In this document: in pieces, positions 46,331-55,785 of the stretch
Layout: each line of letters opens with the position of its first letter
Numbering within the stretch: position 1 is the stretch's first letter
Source of the DNA: Sulfurovum sp. FS08-3
GTDB lineage: Bacteria > Campylobacterota > Campylobacteria > Campylobacterales > Sulfurovaceae
Reading direction: 5' to 3'
Length of the DNA: 64,000 nucleotides
NCBI GenBank assembly: GCA_000830175.1
Contig: JQIS01000009.1
Coordinates: forward strand, 260,994 to 324,993
Notes under the pieces: model-generated
Told to the model about the DNA's origin: nothing
Databases searched by the model: none
The model's input: only the letters and a program-made list of their open reading frames with translations
Position numbers and translations under genes: made by a program

Positions 46331-47182
46331 TTGAAAAGCAAAATAGAAACGGTCAAAACTCTTTTTGAGGCATTGCCATTTATCAAAAAATTTTCCAATG
46401 AAAAAATCGTCATCAAATACGGCGGTTCGGCTCAAACAAGTGAAGAGCTTAAGCTTAGCTTTGCCAAAGATATTGCATTGTTGCATCTTGTAGGTATGAA
46501 GCCTATCATAGTACATGGAGGGGGCAAAAGCATTACCGATTTGCTCACTCAACTCAATATTGAAACAAAATTTGTCGATGGACAACGCGTGACTACCAAA
46601 GAGGTATTGAGAATTGCCGAGATGGTACTGAGCGGTGAAATCAACAAAGAGATTGTCTCTTTGCTCAACAATCAAGGCACAAAAGCCATTGGTATTTCAG
46701 GAAAAGATGGCAATTTATTTGAAGCCATGCCCAAAGATTTTGAAAATTTTGGCTACACAGGAGTGATAGAACACGTCAATCCCGAAGTGGTCAATAAGAT
46801 TATCGATGATAATTTTGTACCCGTTATTGCTCCTATTGCTGGGAGTGCTAGTACGCAATACAGTGGATTTAATATCAACGCCGATTTGGCAGCAAGTCAT
46901 TTGGCAGTAGCGATGGGGGCTAGAAAGATTCTCTTTTTGACCGATACTCCAGGGGTGCTTGATAACGATAAAAATCTCCTCACCAATCTAAGTATTCAAG
47001 AGTGCAATGCTCTCAAAGCCAACGGGACAATCCACGGCGGTATGGTACCCAAAGTCGATGCGTGTATCCATGCCCTCAAAGGGGGAGTCAAAAAGGCTCA
47101 TATTATTGATGGACGCTTGGAACATTCGGTGCTTTTGGAGATACTTACAAGTGCGGGTGTTGGAAGCTGTATCGAACTCTAG
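46331..47182 (+). CDS. argB: Acetylglutamate kinase
   Basis: The 283-residue protein starts at TTG 46331 after GGAAG. KYGGSAQTSEELK, HGGGKSITDLL and NADLAASHLAVAMGARKIL mark the amino-acid-kinase fold and the acetylglutamate site. ArgB phosphorylates N-acetylglutamate in arginine synthesis. Length is normal. It is a single gene with its own promoter. Confidence 0.95.
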   Translation: MKSKIETVKTLFEALPFIKKFSNEKIVIKYGGSAQTSEELKLSFAKDIALLHLVGMKPIIVHGGGKSITDLLTQLNIETKFVDGQRVTTKEVLRIAEMVLSGEINKEIVSLLNNQGTKAIGISGKDGNLFEAMPKDFENFGYTGVIEHVNPEVVNKIIDDNFVPVIAPIAGSASTQYSGFNINADLAASHLAVAMGARKILFLTDTPGVLDNDKNLLTNLSIQECNALKANGTIHGGMVPKVDACIHALKGGVKKAHIIDGRLEHSVLLEILTSAGVGSCIEL

Positions 47183-47218
47183 CTTGGAGGCGATAAGCAA
47201 CTATTAGATTGAATAAGG

Positions 47219-47224
47219 TATAAT
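47219..47224 (+). promoter_or_regulatory. -10 element immediately upstream of the DUF1538 gene
   Basis: GGTATAAT holds an exact TATAAT, only six bases before the ATG at 47231. Transcription would be expected to begin at or very near the start codon, which would give a leaderless or nearly leaderless message. Confidence 0.5.
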
Positions 47225-47230
47225 TTTGCG

Positions 47231-48736
47231 ATGCATGAGACTTTAAAAATATTTTACGGTGATTTGAAAAACTCTTTCAAAGACCTACTTCCTATTGTTG
47301 TGGTGGTTGCTTTTTTTCAAATAGCCATTATTCAAGCCCTCCCTGAGGGGCTAGGCTCTATTGTCATTGGATTGATTATTGTAGCCGTTGGATTGGCTCT
47401 TTTTATCCGTGGGCTTGAGCTTGGGATTTTTCCAATCGGCGAAAATTTGGCGACCGATTTTGCCCGTAAAGGCTCTTTGTTTTGGTTGCTTGTTTTTGCT
47501 TTTACGATAGGCTTTTCGACAACCATTGCCGAACCTGCCCTTATTGCCATTGCCGATAAAGCCGCAGCGATAAGCGAGGGTAAGATTGATGCTCTGTTTT
47601 TGCGTATCACGGTAGCACTTTCGGTTGGATTTGCCATTGCGTTGGGAGTCTTGCGTATTTTGTTGGGACACCCTATTCAATACTATATCATATTGGGCTA
47701 TGTCATGGTAGTCGTTATGACTTTCTTTGCACCCAAAGAGATTATTGGACTCGCTTACGATAGTGGCGGTGTGACGACTTCTACAGTAACTGTACCGCTT
47801 GTAGCGGCTTTGGGGATTGGACTAGCTTCAAGTATCAAAGGACGCAATCCCATCATTGATGGATTTGGATTGATTGCTTTTGCTTCTTTGACACCCATGA
47901 TTTTTGTTCAAGCCTATGGGATTTATGTTTACAATTTTGTAGAACAAACAAGCAGTATCGCTACTGTAGTGAATGAAACGGCAAAAGCAGCTGCCAAAGC
48001 CTATGAGTTTGATCTCAAAGAGACTATTTTGGGGCTTTTTGGGGTGATTGAAGATGTCGCTCCTATCTTGATTGTGATTTTCTTTTTTCAATACATTATT
48101 ATTCGCAAACCCGTTGAACACCTACACAAAATCATTTCGGGTATCGTTATGGTGATTTTTGGACTTTATGCTTTCATCGTTGGATTGGAGATGGGACTCT
48201 TTCCTATTGGTGAGACGATTGCTTTTCAACTCACATCAATGTCCAACAATCTACTCATCTATCTCTTTGCCTTTTTGATTGGTTTTTCAACCACCATGGC
48301 AGAACCCGCACTTCTTGCTATTGCTATCAAAGCACAAGAGATTAGTCAAGGCAACATCAAACAATTTGTACTTCGAGCCATTGTGGCTTTGGGCGTTGCG
48401 GTTGGTATTGCGTTGGGTTCGTATCGAATTGTCGTAGGAGACCCTATTCACTATTATATTATAGTAGGCTATATTGTTGTTGTTATTATGACCTATTTTG
48501 CTCCCAAATTTATTATTCCCATCGCTTACGATAGCGGTGGGGTAACCACCTCCACGGTAACAGTTCCGCTAGTAGCTGCCCTTGGACTGGGATTAGCTCA
48601 AAACATTGAGGGGAGAAATCCCTTGATAGATGGGTTTGGACTCATCGCTTTTGCATCGCTTTTTCCTATGATTACGGTTATGGGTTATGGAATTTATGCA
48701 CAGTATCAAATTGATAAAAAGAGGAGTATGGAATGA
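47231..48736 (+). CDS. DUF1538 membrane protein (two tandem copies)
   Basis: The 501-residue protein has about twelve transmembrane segments in two halves that repeat each other. [14 protein letters not shown] and [14 protein letters not shown], and twice [20 protein letters not shown] and GRNP(I/L)[12 protein letters not shown], occur at matching positions. The symmetric, gene-duplicated layout suggests a transporter of unknown substrate. It is directly coupled to a PII-like regulator gene (four-base overlap), as in the family generally. There is no ribosome binding site before the ATG. Confidence 0.85.
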   Translation: MHETLKIFYGDLKNSFKDLLPIVVVVAFFQIAIIQALPEGLGSIVIGLIIVAVGLALFIRGLELGIFPIGENLATDFARKGSLFWLLVFAFTIGFSTTIAEPALIAIADKAAAISEGKIDALFLRITVALSVGFAIALGVLRILLGHPIQYYIILGYVMVVVMTFFAPKEIIGLAYDSGGVTTSTVTVPLVAALGIGLASSIKGRNPIIDGFGLIAFASLTPMIFVQAYGIYVYNFVEQTSSIATVVNETAKAAAKAYEFDLKETILGLFGVIEDVAPILIVIFFFQYIIIRKPVEHLHKIISGIVMVIFGLYAFIVGLEMGLFPIGETIAFQLTSMSNNLLIYLFAFLIGFSTTMAEPALLAIAIKAQEISQGNIKQFVLRAIVALGVAVGIALGSYRIVVGDPIHYYIIVGYIVVVIMTYFAPKFIIPIAYDSGGVTTSTVTVPLVAALGLGLAQNIEGRNPLIDGFGLIAFASLFPMITVMGYGIYAQYQIDKKRSME

Positions 48737-49083
48737 AATTTACAGCATTAATCGCCGTCGTGGCGGACAAAGATGAAGAGAGAGCCATCGAAGTAGCCAA
48801 AGAGGCTGGGGCGGGAGGCGTGACCATTACACACGGTCGCAATATTGGACTCAAAGAGAAAAAGGTCTTTTTTGGTCTTACACTTGAAGAGAATGTATCG
48901 GTGATGTTTTTTATCTTGCCACGACGAACGTCACTCAAGGTAATGAAAGCTTTGCGAAGCAATTTTGATTTGGACAATCCTGAAAGTCCAGGGATGGCAT
49001 TTACCTTTCCGTTGGCTCATGTGACAGGTTTGGATAAGAGTGAACTGCATAAGTTTGAACAAGAAGTACGCAATATGCTCTAA
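48733..49083 (+). CDS. PII-like regulatory protein
   Basis: The 116-residue protein begins [20 protein letters not shown] and has the PII ferredoxin-like fold with [12 protein letters not shown] in the place of the T-loop region. It is not GlnB or GlnK: the uridylylated Tyr region is missing. PII-like partners sense nucleotides or small ligands and control a membrane partner, here probably the DUF1538 protein. Overlaps it by four bases. Confidence 0.8.
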   Translation: MKFTALIAVVADKDEERAIEVAKEAGAGGVTITHGRNIGLKEKKVFFGLTLEENVSVMFFILPRRTSLKVMKALRSNFDLDNPESPGMAFTFPLAHVTGLDKSELHKFEQEVRNML

Positions 49084-49112
49084 GCGTATCTATCAAAACA
49101 AAAGGGGATTTT

Positions 49113-49508
49113 ATGTTAGTAGAAAATGTTATGACACCAAAAGATAAATTGGTCATTGTTTCACAAATGAATGCTTTGAAAGTGGCTTTGCAAAGGATGA
49201 AAAAACATCGTGTTAAAGCTGTAATAGTCGATAAAGCCTCTCCTGGTGGTGCTTATGGGCTTGTTACTTTCAAAAATATACTGCAAGCTATCGTATCGGA
49301 AGATGGTGATATTGAGTTGCTCAACATTTACGATGTTGCCACCACTCCTGCTATCTCTGTATCCAAAAAAATGGATATCAAATACGCTGCACGCATGATG
49401 GTTAATAGCGGTATCAAAAGATTGTTGGTCATTGACAATAATGAACTTGAGGGCATTTTAACAATGAGCGATATTGTGAATGTATTGCTTGAAAGTATAG
49501 AGGAGTAG
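49113..49508 (+). CDS. Two-CBS-domain protein
   Basis: The 131-residue protein is a pair of CBS domains (VENVMTPKDKLVIVSQMNAL and, later, TPAISVSKKMDIKYAARMMV) and ends RLLVIDNNELEGILTMSDIV. CBS pairs bind AMP, ATP or SAM and report energy state. It lies 29 bases after the PII-like gene and 8 bases before thrC. Its likely role is as a second sensor for the DUF1538 system. Confidence 0.85.
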   Translation: MLVENVMTPKDKLVIVSQMNALKVALQRMKKHRVKAVIVDKASPGGAYGLVTFKNILQAIVSEDGDIELLNIYDVATTPAISVSKKMDIKYAARMMVNSGIKRLLVIDNNELEGILTMSDIVNVLLESIEE

Positions 49509-49516
49509 AAAAGCAA

Positions 49517-50983
49517 ATGGAATTTATTGAAACACGAGGAAATGATGGAGTTAAGGCTCAAAGTATCTCTTTTTCGGAGGCGATTTTAGCCCCAAGTGCA
49601 AGTTTTGGAGGGCTTTATGTGCCTACCTCTTTGCCACTATTGGATGAAACATTTATAAACAAACATTTAAATAGCTCTTACAAAAAGTTGGCACTTGATT
49701 TTTTGGTAGGTTTTGGGATTGATATAGATTCATCCATTTTGCAAGAGGCCCTTAATCGCTACGATGCCTTTGACAAAAGTGATAAGCCTGTGGAACTTAG
49801 CCAAATAGAGGAGGATTGCTTTGTAAGTGAACTCTATCATGGACCCACACGAGCTTTTAAAGATATGGCACTCCAACCCTTTGGCTACATTTTGTCCCAA
49901 TTGGCTCAAAAGCGAAACGAAAACTATCTCATTATGGCAGCAACAAGCGGCGATACGGGTCCTGCGACACTGGAAACCTTTAAAAATCAAGCCAATGTCA
50001 AAGTCGTCTGTCTCTATCCAGAGGGTGGTACAAGCGATGTGCAACGCCTCCAAATGGTCACTGAAGCGGGAAGTAATCTCAAAGTCATTGGTGTCAAAGG
50101 AAACTTCGACGATACCCAAAACGCCCTCAAATCACTTTTGGCTTCCAAAGATTTCAAAGAGGAGCTTGATAGCAAAAATATGAAGCTCTCCGCTGCCAAT
50201 TCGGTAAATTTTGGACGTATTATTTTTCAGATTATCTATCATATTTACAGCTATTTAGAGTTGTTGCGAAGCAAAAAAATCCAACTCAATGAAAAAATCT
50301 ATTTGGTTGTTCCTAGTGGAAACTTTGGCAATGCTTTGGGGGCTTATTACGCTAAAAAAGCGGGATTGCCTATCGAAAAAATCTTGATAGCCTCCAATGT
50401 CAATAATATTTTGACCGATTGGATTACCAATGGAAGCTACGACTTAACCGCTCGTGAGCTTATCAAAACCAACTCTCCTGCGATGGATATTTTAAAAAGC
50501 TCCAACGTTGAACGCATCTTGTTTGATAAATTTGGTGCTAATCGAACCAAAGAACTCATGGAAACATTGGAGAAGTATGGTAAATATCAACTTGAACCCA
50601 GTGAGATAGCATCGCTTCAAGAGGATTTTGATGCTTCTTTTAGCGACGATAGCGAGTGTGTGGCGACTATTGGAGAGTATGCCCAAAAAGGATACATTAT
50701 GGATCCTCATACCGCCACGTGTATCAAATCCTATAAAAATTTACGAGATAAAAAACTCACAACCGTACTCTATTCTACAGCAGAGTGGACGAAATTTAGT
50801 CCCGTTGTCGCCAAAGCCCTTGGCAAAGATATTGCACACGATAGTGAAGCATTGGAGTACATCGCAACACAAACCCATTTGGAGGTTCCACCTATGATAA
50901 AAGCACTGTTACACAAAGAGATTATTCACGATACCGTCGTCGAAAAAGAGGGTATCGCACAGGAGATGTTAAGGTTTTTGTAA
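49517..50983 (+). CDS. thrC: Threonine synthase
   Basis: The 488-residue PLP enzyme has GPTRAFKDMALQPFGY with the catalytic lysine, AATSGDTGPATLE for the phosphate loop, and VPSGNFGNALGAY. It converts O-phosphohomoserine to threonine. Length matches the longer (class 2) threonine synthases. It follows the CBS gene by eight bases and may be co-transcribed. Confidence 0.95.
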   Translation: MEFIETRGNDGVKAQSISFSEAILAPSASFGGLYVPTSLPLLDETFINKHLNSSYKKLALDFLVGFGIDIDSSILQEALNRYDAFDKSDKPVELSQIEEDCFVSELYHGPTRAFKDMALQPFGYILSQLAQKRNENYLIMAATSGDTGPATLETFKNQANVKVVCLYPEGGTSDVQRLQMVTEAGSNLKVIGVKGNFDDTQNALKSLLASKDFKEELDSKNMKLSAANSVNFGRIIFQIIYHIYSYLELLRSKKIQLNEKIYLVVPSGNFGNALGAYYAKKAGLPIEKILIASNVNNILTDWITNGSYDLTARELIKTNSPAMDILKSSNVERILFDKFGANRTKELMETLEKYGKYQLEPSEIASLQEDFDASFSDDSECVATIGEYAQKGYIMDPHTATCIKSYKNLRDKKLTTVLYSTAEWTKFSPVVAKALGKDIAHDSEALEYIATQTHLEVPPMIKALLHKEIIHDTVVEKEGIAQEMLRFL

Positions 50984-50995
50984 CCTTAATATGTC

Positions 50996-51832
50996 ATGAT
51001 GAAAAAGTCAAACTTTACAATAGTAGCGGTTGTTTCGTTGCTCTTTTTGCCTCTTGTGGCTCAAGAGGCGGATTGTCGCAACCTCACACGTAGCAGTGTG
51101 GGGTGTGATACCTACGGTGCTAAACTGCTCTACAAAGTCAAACCCGTCAAGTATCAAAACCGCAAAAAAGTTATTACCACCCAAACGCTTCCGCCACCCA
51201 AAAAGAAAAAGCTCAAAGTCGTTACGATTGATAAATTTATCGAAAACCATATTCAAGTCAATGAATCGGTACGATTTACAACCCCAAGCAAACCTGTTTA
51301 CCACACCAAGTCCAATAGCACCCAAAAAATAAGAGATAGTAATGCAACCAAAACGCCCATTGCAAAAAAACAACCCAAAAAAGAGATAAAACCCAAAAAA
51401 GACGCATTTGTTAGCTTCATTGAAAATTGGGATAAGGACAAAAAGAGTATCTCTGTCACAAAAGCAAAACCCAATAAGAGAGTGCAAAAACCCAAAGAGT
51501 ATAAAGTCGTCAAACCAAACTCCACAAGAAGTCTCAACGTAGTAGCCACCGCTTATACATCGCATCGCAACCAAACCGACTCCACCCCTTTTGTAGCCGC
51601 ATGGGGCAACCGCATTGCTCCAGGAATGAGAATCATTGCTGTTTCACGAGACCTTGTTTATAAACACGGACTTAAAAATGGCACAAAGGTACGCATCTCA
51701 GGACTTCCAGAGACCTATATTGTGCGAGACACAATGAACGAACGCTTTCGCAATAAAATTGACATCTACATGGGGATTGACAAACGTAGAGCTATACGTT
51801 GGGGCAGACGCTATGTAAAACTCTCGTGGTAA
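50996..51832 (+). CDS. Exported 3D-domain protein
   Basis: The 278-residue protein has a signal peptide, a very basic, Lys/Pro-rich linker of about 140 residues, and a C-terminal 3D domain: NVVATAYTSHRNQTD, then GMRIIAVSRDLV and VRDTMNERF with its three aspartates. 3D domains resemble MltA-type lytic transglycosylases and RlpA. The protein may act on peptidoglycan, with the basic linker spanning the wall. Two short in-frame starts are present; the first is used. Confidence 0.8.
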   Translation: MMKKSNFTIVAVVSLLFLPLVAQEADCRNLTRSSVGCDTYGAKLLYKVKPVKYQNRKKVITTQTLPPPKKKKLKVVTIDKFIENHIQVNESVRFTTPSKPVYHTKSNSTQKIRDSNATKTPIAKKQPKKEIKPKKDAFVSFIENWDKDKKSISVTKAKPNKRVQKPKEYKVVKPNSTRSLNVVATAYTSHRNQTDSTPFVAAWGNRIAPGMRIIAVSRDLVYKHGLKNGTKVRISGLPETYIVRDTMNERFRNKIDIYMGIDKRRAIRWGRRYVKLSW

Positions 51833-51841
51833 AGCCAGTTT

Positions 51842-52765
51842 TTGATGATGCGATTTAAGCTTGAAACTTCAAAGCAGATTATGGAGAGATTGCAATGGCA
51901 ACTTTCCAAAGAGGGGAGAGTAACCTTTCAAGCCCTCTCACCCGATATTGGCACTTATTACAGTGGAAGCATTGTAGAGGTTGAGGGAGAGCAGTATTGT
52001 TATCGTTCACTCAAAAGTTGGCTTGATTTGTCCAATATTTTACACTGCAAAATGCATCTTCCTCGGCTCCTATCACCCTATTGGGTAGAGTTTACGTTTG
52101 AAGCACTAGCCCTTAAGGACTCTTTCCATTGCCACCAAGACTCTTGTGAGAAGTACGGCGTAGAGAGTGCGTTTGCCAAAATTAATAAATCGGGCGAATT
52201 TGCCTTTGAATACTACTACCATGAAGCACTCAAAGCGATTAATTTTGACTCTATCAAACGCATTATCAATCTAGGTATCAATCGTGGCGATGAGTTTGTA
52301 GCGATTCGAGAGAGACTTAGTGCTAAGCAATTTAATGCCATTGAGTGCGTAGGGGTTGATTACTCCGTCTCGGCAATAGAGTATGCCACAAGAGTCTTTG
52401 CAAACCATAACAATGTGCAATGTGTTGTGCAAGATATTAGCAAACTCGGTAATACATTGGGACGCTTTGATTTGCTTATTACCATTGCTACACTTCAAAG
52501 TGTTGATTCAAATTTCAAAAAACTCTTTATGGATTTGGTGCAACAACTTTTGACAAAAGAGGCTTCTATCATCATGGGATTCCCCAATTCACGTTGGATT
52601 AATGGAGAACTCATTTACGGTGCAAGAGTGCCACACTCCAAAGGCTCTGACCTCTCAACGCTTATTAAGGATATCTATTTTTGCAAAAAATACCTCCAAC
52701 AGCACCAATATCGGGTCAAAATATTCGGAAAAGAGTATATCTTTTTGGTTGCAACTAAAATTTAA
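51842..52765 (+). CDS. SAM-dependent methyltransferase with N-terminal extension
   Basis: The 307-residue protein has a roughly 120-residue N-terminal part with four cysteines/histidines and a C-terminal methyltransferase fold: INLGINRGDEFVAIRERL as motif I and VGVDYSVSAIEYA as motif II. I do not recognise the subfamily. Start at the double ATG (51848 ATG also possible). It lies ten bases after the 3D-domain gene. Confidence 0.68.
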   Translation: MMMRFKLETSKQIMERLQWQLSKEGRVTFQALSPDIGTYYSGSIVEVEGEQYCYRSLKSWLDLSNILHCKMHLPRLLSPYWVEFTFEALALKDSFHCHQDSCEKYGVESAFAKINKSGEFAFEYYYHEALKAINFDSIKRIINLGINRGDEFVAIRERLSAKQFNAIECVGVDYSVSAIEYATRVFANHNNVQCVVQDISKLGNTLGRFDLLITIATLQSVDSNFKKLFMDLVQQLLTKEASIIMGFPNSRWINGELIYGARVPHSKGSDLSTLIKDIYFCKKYLQQHQYRVKIFGKEYIFLVATKI

Positions 52766-52788
52766 TCCTATTTTACGCAAACAATAGC

Positions 52789-52794
52789 TATAAT
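52789..52794 (+). promoter_or_regulatory. -10 element for the ydcH-like gene
   Basis: GCTATAAT gives an exact TATAAT 33 bases before the ATG at 52827. Confidence 0.5.
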
Positions 52795-52826
52795 TACTTT
52801 CACAAAATTACAGTCGGAGCCGTCCC

Positions 52827-53051
52827 ATGTTACATGAATACAGAGATGAAATTTCAGTCCTAAAGCAAGAAAACGCACACTTTGCAAAAATTTTTGAGAG
52901 ACACAATGAGTTGGATCAAAAAGCAAAAGATGCTGACGAGGGCAGATTACACCTTAGCGATGTTGAAAGAGAACAAATCAAAAAAGAGAAATTGTTGCTC
53001 AAAGATGAAGCACTTCATATGATTATGGAGTACAAAAAGGCTAACCAATAG
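52827..53051 (+). CDS. YdcH/DUF465-family small protein
   Basis: The 74-residue helical protein starts LHEYRDEISVLKQENAHFAK and is a coiled coil throughout (HNELDQKAKDADEGR, then EREQIKKEKLLLKDE). This is the DUF465 pattern. Function is unknown. It is followed 37 bases later by the helicase gene and may share its promoter. Confidence 0.85.
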   Translation: MLHEYRDEISVLKQENAHFAKIFERHNELDQKAKDADEGRLHLSDVEREQIKKEKLLLKDEALHMIMEYKKANQ

Positions 53052-53088
53052 CAAACGTTCCAAACGTATCACTCCTTTGGGGTGAACA

Positions 53089-54420
53089 ATGACCTTTGAA
53101 GAGCTTTCACTTCCTCGTGAGTTGATAGCCAATCTTGAAAAGTTAGGCTTTCTCGAGCCTAGAGCCATCCAACAAAAAGCCCTTCCTATTGTATTAACCA
53201 AACAAGACAGTGTGATTCAAGCTCCTACAGCATCAGGCAAGACTCTTGTTTTTGCTATCGCTTCGCTTCTTGCTCTCACGCAAACCCACAACAAACCTCA
53301 AATTCTTATTTTGGCTCCTACTCGTGAGCTGGTTGTTCAAATTGCCCATGAGATACGTTTGGTAGGAAGATATATTCAAAATCTCAACGTCACAACGCTT
53401 GTAGGAGGAGAACCCCTTAGCGTTCAACTCTCATCATTGCAAAACAAAACCGATATTGTAGTAGCAACTGTGGGGAGATTGATGGATCATATTGCACGTG
53501 AGAGTGTAGAACTCCAAAAGGTAAGTATGCTTATCATTGATGAGGGTGATAAGATGTTGGAGATGGGATTTCGTGATGAGATTGTCAAAATTGCTTCAAT
53601 TTTGCCCAAAACAAAGCAAACTTTGCTTTTTAGTGCCACTTTCCCAAGCAAACTTGATGCTCTTATCGAACACATTACCTCTCGCAAAGCCTTTGTTATG
53701 CTTGATGAGAAGCTTCACAATATTCGCTCTCTTGCCTACAAGACACAAAACAAAGACCAAACGCTTCTTGAAGTTCTTTCGCACTATCAAGCCCGTTCAA
53801 CCATCATCTTTGCCAATACCAAAGTAGAGGTCGATAGACTCTATGAGATGTTGTTGGAATATGGATTTAGCGTTTTGGCATTTCACGGTGATTTTGATCA
53901 AAGCAGAAGAGATGAGATGTTTATAGCCTTTAAAAATGGCTCAATCTCTGTTTTGGTAGCCACAGATATTGTTTCAAGAGGCATTGATATTGAGGGGGTT
54001 GAGATGGTTGTTCACTACGATATAGCCGACAAACCCCAAATCCATACCCATAGAGTAGGGCGGGGCGGTCGCAACGGAGCTCAATCGCTTAGCATTAGCC
54101 TCTACGCTCCCCATGAGGTACGAAAACTTGAAGAGACAATAGGCACTCTGCCCGAACAAGGGAGTTGCCTCAATGTCCCTATCGTGCCCACTTATGCAAC
54201 CATGCAAACCATCATTATAGACGGTGGCAAAAGCGACAAACTACGCAAAGGGGATATTGTAGGGGCTTTGTGTGGGGAGTTGGGACTTGATGGTACGATG
54301 ATTGGCGAGATTGAACTACGTCAAAAACGTACCTATGTGGCTATTCATCGAACCCTAAAGCTTAAGCAAGTAAAGATTAAAATAAAAAAGCGAATTTTTA
54401 GACTCTTTTTAATGGTCTAA
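53089..54420 (+). CDS. DEAD-box-type RNA helicase (DbpA-like)
   Basis: The 443-residue protein has Walker A in APTASGKTL, motif II LIIDEGDKML (DEGD instead of DEAD), motif III SATFP and HRVGRGGR as motif VI. The C-terminal region (KLRKGDIVGALCGELGLDGTM) matches the DbpA RNA-binding domain, which targets 23S rRNA hairpin 92. A DEGD form is unusual but does occur. Start is at ATG 53089 in the frame of the motif order. Confidence 0.88.
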   Translation: MTFEELSLPRELIANLEKLGFLEPRAIQQKALPIVLTKQDSVIQAPTASGKTLVFAIASLLALTQTHNKPQILILAPTRELVVQIAHEIRLVGRYIQNLNVTTLVGGEPLSVQLSSLQNKTDIVVATVGRLMDHIARESVELQKVSMLIIDEGDKMLEMGFRDEIVKIASILPKTKQTLLFSATFPSKLDALIEHITSRKAFVMLDEKLHNIRSLAYKTQNKDQTLLEVLSHYQARSTIIFANTKVEVDRLYEMLLEYGFSVLAFHGDFDQSRRDEMFIAFKNGSISVLVATDIVSRGIDIEGVEMVVHYDIADKPQIHTHRVGRGGRNGAQSLSISLYAPHEVRKLEETIGTLPEQGSCLNVPIVPTYATMQTIIIDGGKSDKLRKGDIVGALCGELGLDGTMIGEIELRQKRTYVAIHRTLKLKQVKIKIKKRIFRLFLMV

Positions 54421-54469
54421 TTGAAGTTTCTATGCTAGAATACAACCAAAAATTAATCTTGGAGCTACC

Positions 54470-55666
54470 ATGTCGATAGGAAAAATAGCTGTGTTTAGTA
54501 CCCTAATGCTAGGACTACTCCACGCCAATGAGGATGGGTTACTCAATTTGCTCTCACCCAACAACAAACAGATCCTTGAGTATCAAAAGAAAAAAAATGA
54601 ACTCGAAAGCGATAAACTCCAAAACAGTTGGATTTCGCCCGTTACGGCTAGTTATACCAAAACCTACTCAGAGCAATACACAACAGGCAGAGTCGATACG
54701 GGAAGCTTTAGTATCGGGATAGATCAGCCTATCTTCAAATCGGGTGGTATCTACTTTGCTATCAAATACTCCGATGCGGTTCGTAATCTCAATGGTGTCA
54801 CGATTGATATAGCCCAAAAAGAGATGATTGTCAATGCCCTCTCCATTCTCTACAATATCAAAAAACTCACATTACAAAAAGCCAAATTGGCACTACTCGT
54901 CAAAAACGATGAGATTGATATACGACAAAAGCGTGATAGCTACAACAACGGCTTGATTGACAGTAGCTTTTTGGATCAGGCTATCCTCAAAAAGAACTCC
55001 GATGAGACACAACTTTTGGAGCTTGACCTCACGATTGCTAAACTCAAAAATGATTTTTCACTTCTAAGCGATAAAAATCCCGATAGCATCAAGTTGCCCA
55101 AACTCAAACTCATTCAAGCCAAACGCTACAAAGGGCAAAATTTAGAGTTGGTCAAAAAACAATTTGAGGCACGAGAGAAGCAATATAGCTCCAAATTGAC
55201 ATGGACAAAATACCTTCCTACTATCTCCGTACAAGCAAGGTATAGTGATGGGGATCTTAACCCAATGTTTGCCAATGCTCCGCTCAAAGAGGCGTATCAC
55301 ACCTATGGATTTACCATCTCCATACCCTTTAGCATCAACTCCTTTAAAGATGTTGAATCGGCAAAAGTGGCCTATCTTGAAGCCCAAACACGCCTCTTTG
55401 AGAAACGCAAAGCCATTGATAATGAGTACAAATTGGCTTTGACCAATCTTGATATTCTCAACAAAAAAATCAATTTGGCTTACAAAGATCAACAACTCTA
55501 TACTCGCCTCTATGGACTTACCAAAAATCTTGAAAAAGCAGGGGAGAAGACGAAGTGGGATACTCAACTCATGTACAACTCCCTCACCATCAAAAAATAC
55601 GATCAGCAAATCTTCGCCATTGATAGAGAGCTACAACTCCTTTCGCTTTATGCTAAGGTCATCTAA
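54470..55666 (+). CDS. TolC-like outer membrane efflux protein
   Basis: The 398-residue protein has a signal peptide and two helical-hairpin repeats typical of TolC (about residues 30-200 and 220-395), with the sandwich of long helices and short strands. It has GTCTP-type turns near its strands. It would form an outer-membrane exit channel. No inner-membrane pump or adaptor gene is adjacent, so the partner is elsewhere. Confidence 0.8.
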   Translation: MSIGKIAVFSTLMLGLLHANEDGLLNLLSPNNKQILEYQKKKNELESDKLQNSWISPVTASYTKTYSEQYTTGRVDTGSFSIGIDQPIFKSGGIYFAIKYSDAVRNLNGVTIDIAQKEMIVNALSILYNIKKLTLQKAKLALLVKNDEIDIRQKRDSYNNGLIDSSFLDQAILKKNSDETQLLELDLTIAKLKNDFSLLSDKNPDSIKLPKLKLIQAKRYKGQNLELVKKQFEAREKQYSSKLTWTKYLPTISVQARYSDGDLNPMFANAPLKEAYHTYGFTISIPFSINSFKDVESAKVAYLEAQTRLFEKRKAIDNEYKLALTNLDILNKKINLAYKDQQLYTRLYGLTKNLEKAGEKTKWDTQLMYNSLTIKKYDQQIFAIDRELQLLSLYAKVI

Positions 55667-55667
55667 A

Positions 55668-55705
55668 AACAACGCAACAAAACGACTCCGTTGCATTGTT
55701 TTGTT
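55668..55705 (+). terminator. Stem-loop terminator after the TolC-like gene
   Basis: AACAACGCAAC (55668-55678) pairs with GTTGCATTGTT (55690-55700) with one mismatch and an 11-base loop, followed by TTGTT. It sits right after the stop codon. Confidence 0.6.
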
Positions 55706-55785
55706 CCATTTTACTTAAAATTAATTTTTCTATTTGTATAATTAGGTATGAATATCTTCTAGTAATATTTAAAAAAGAGTCCAAT

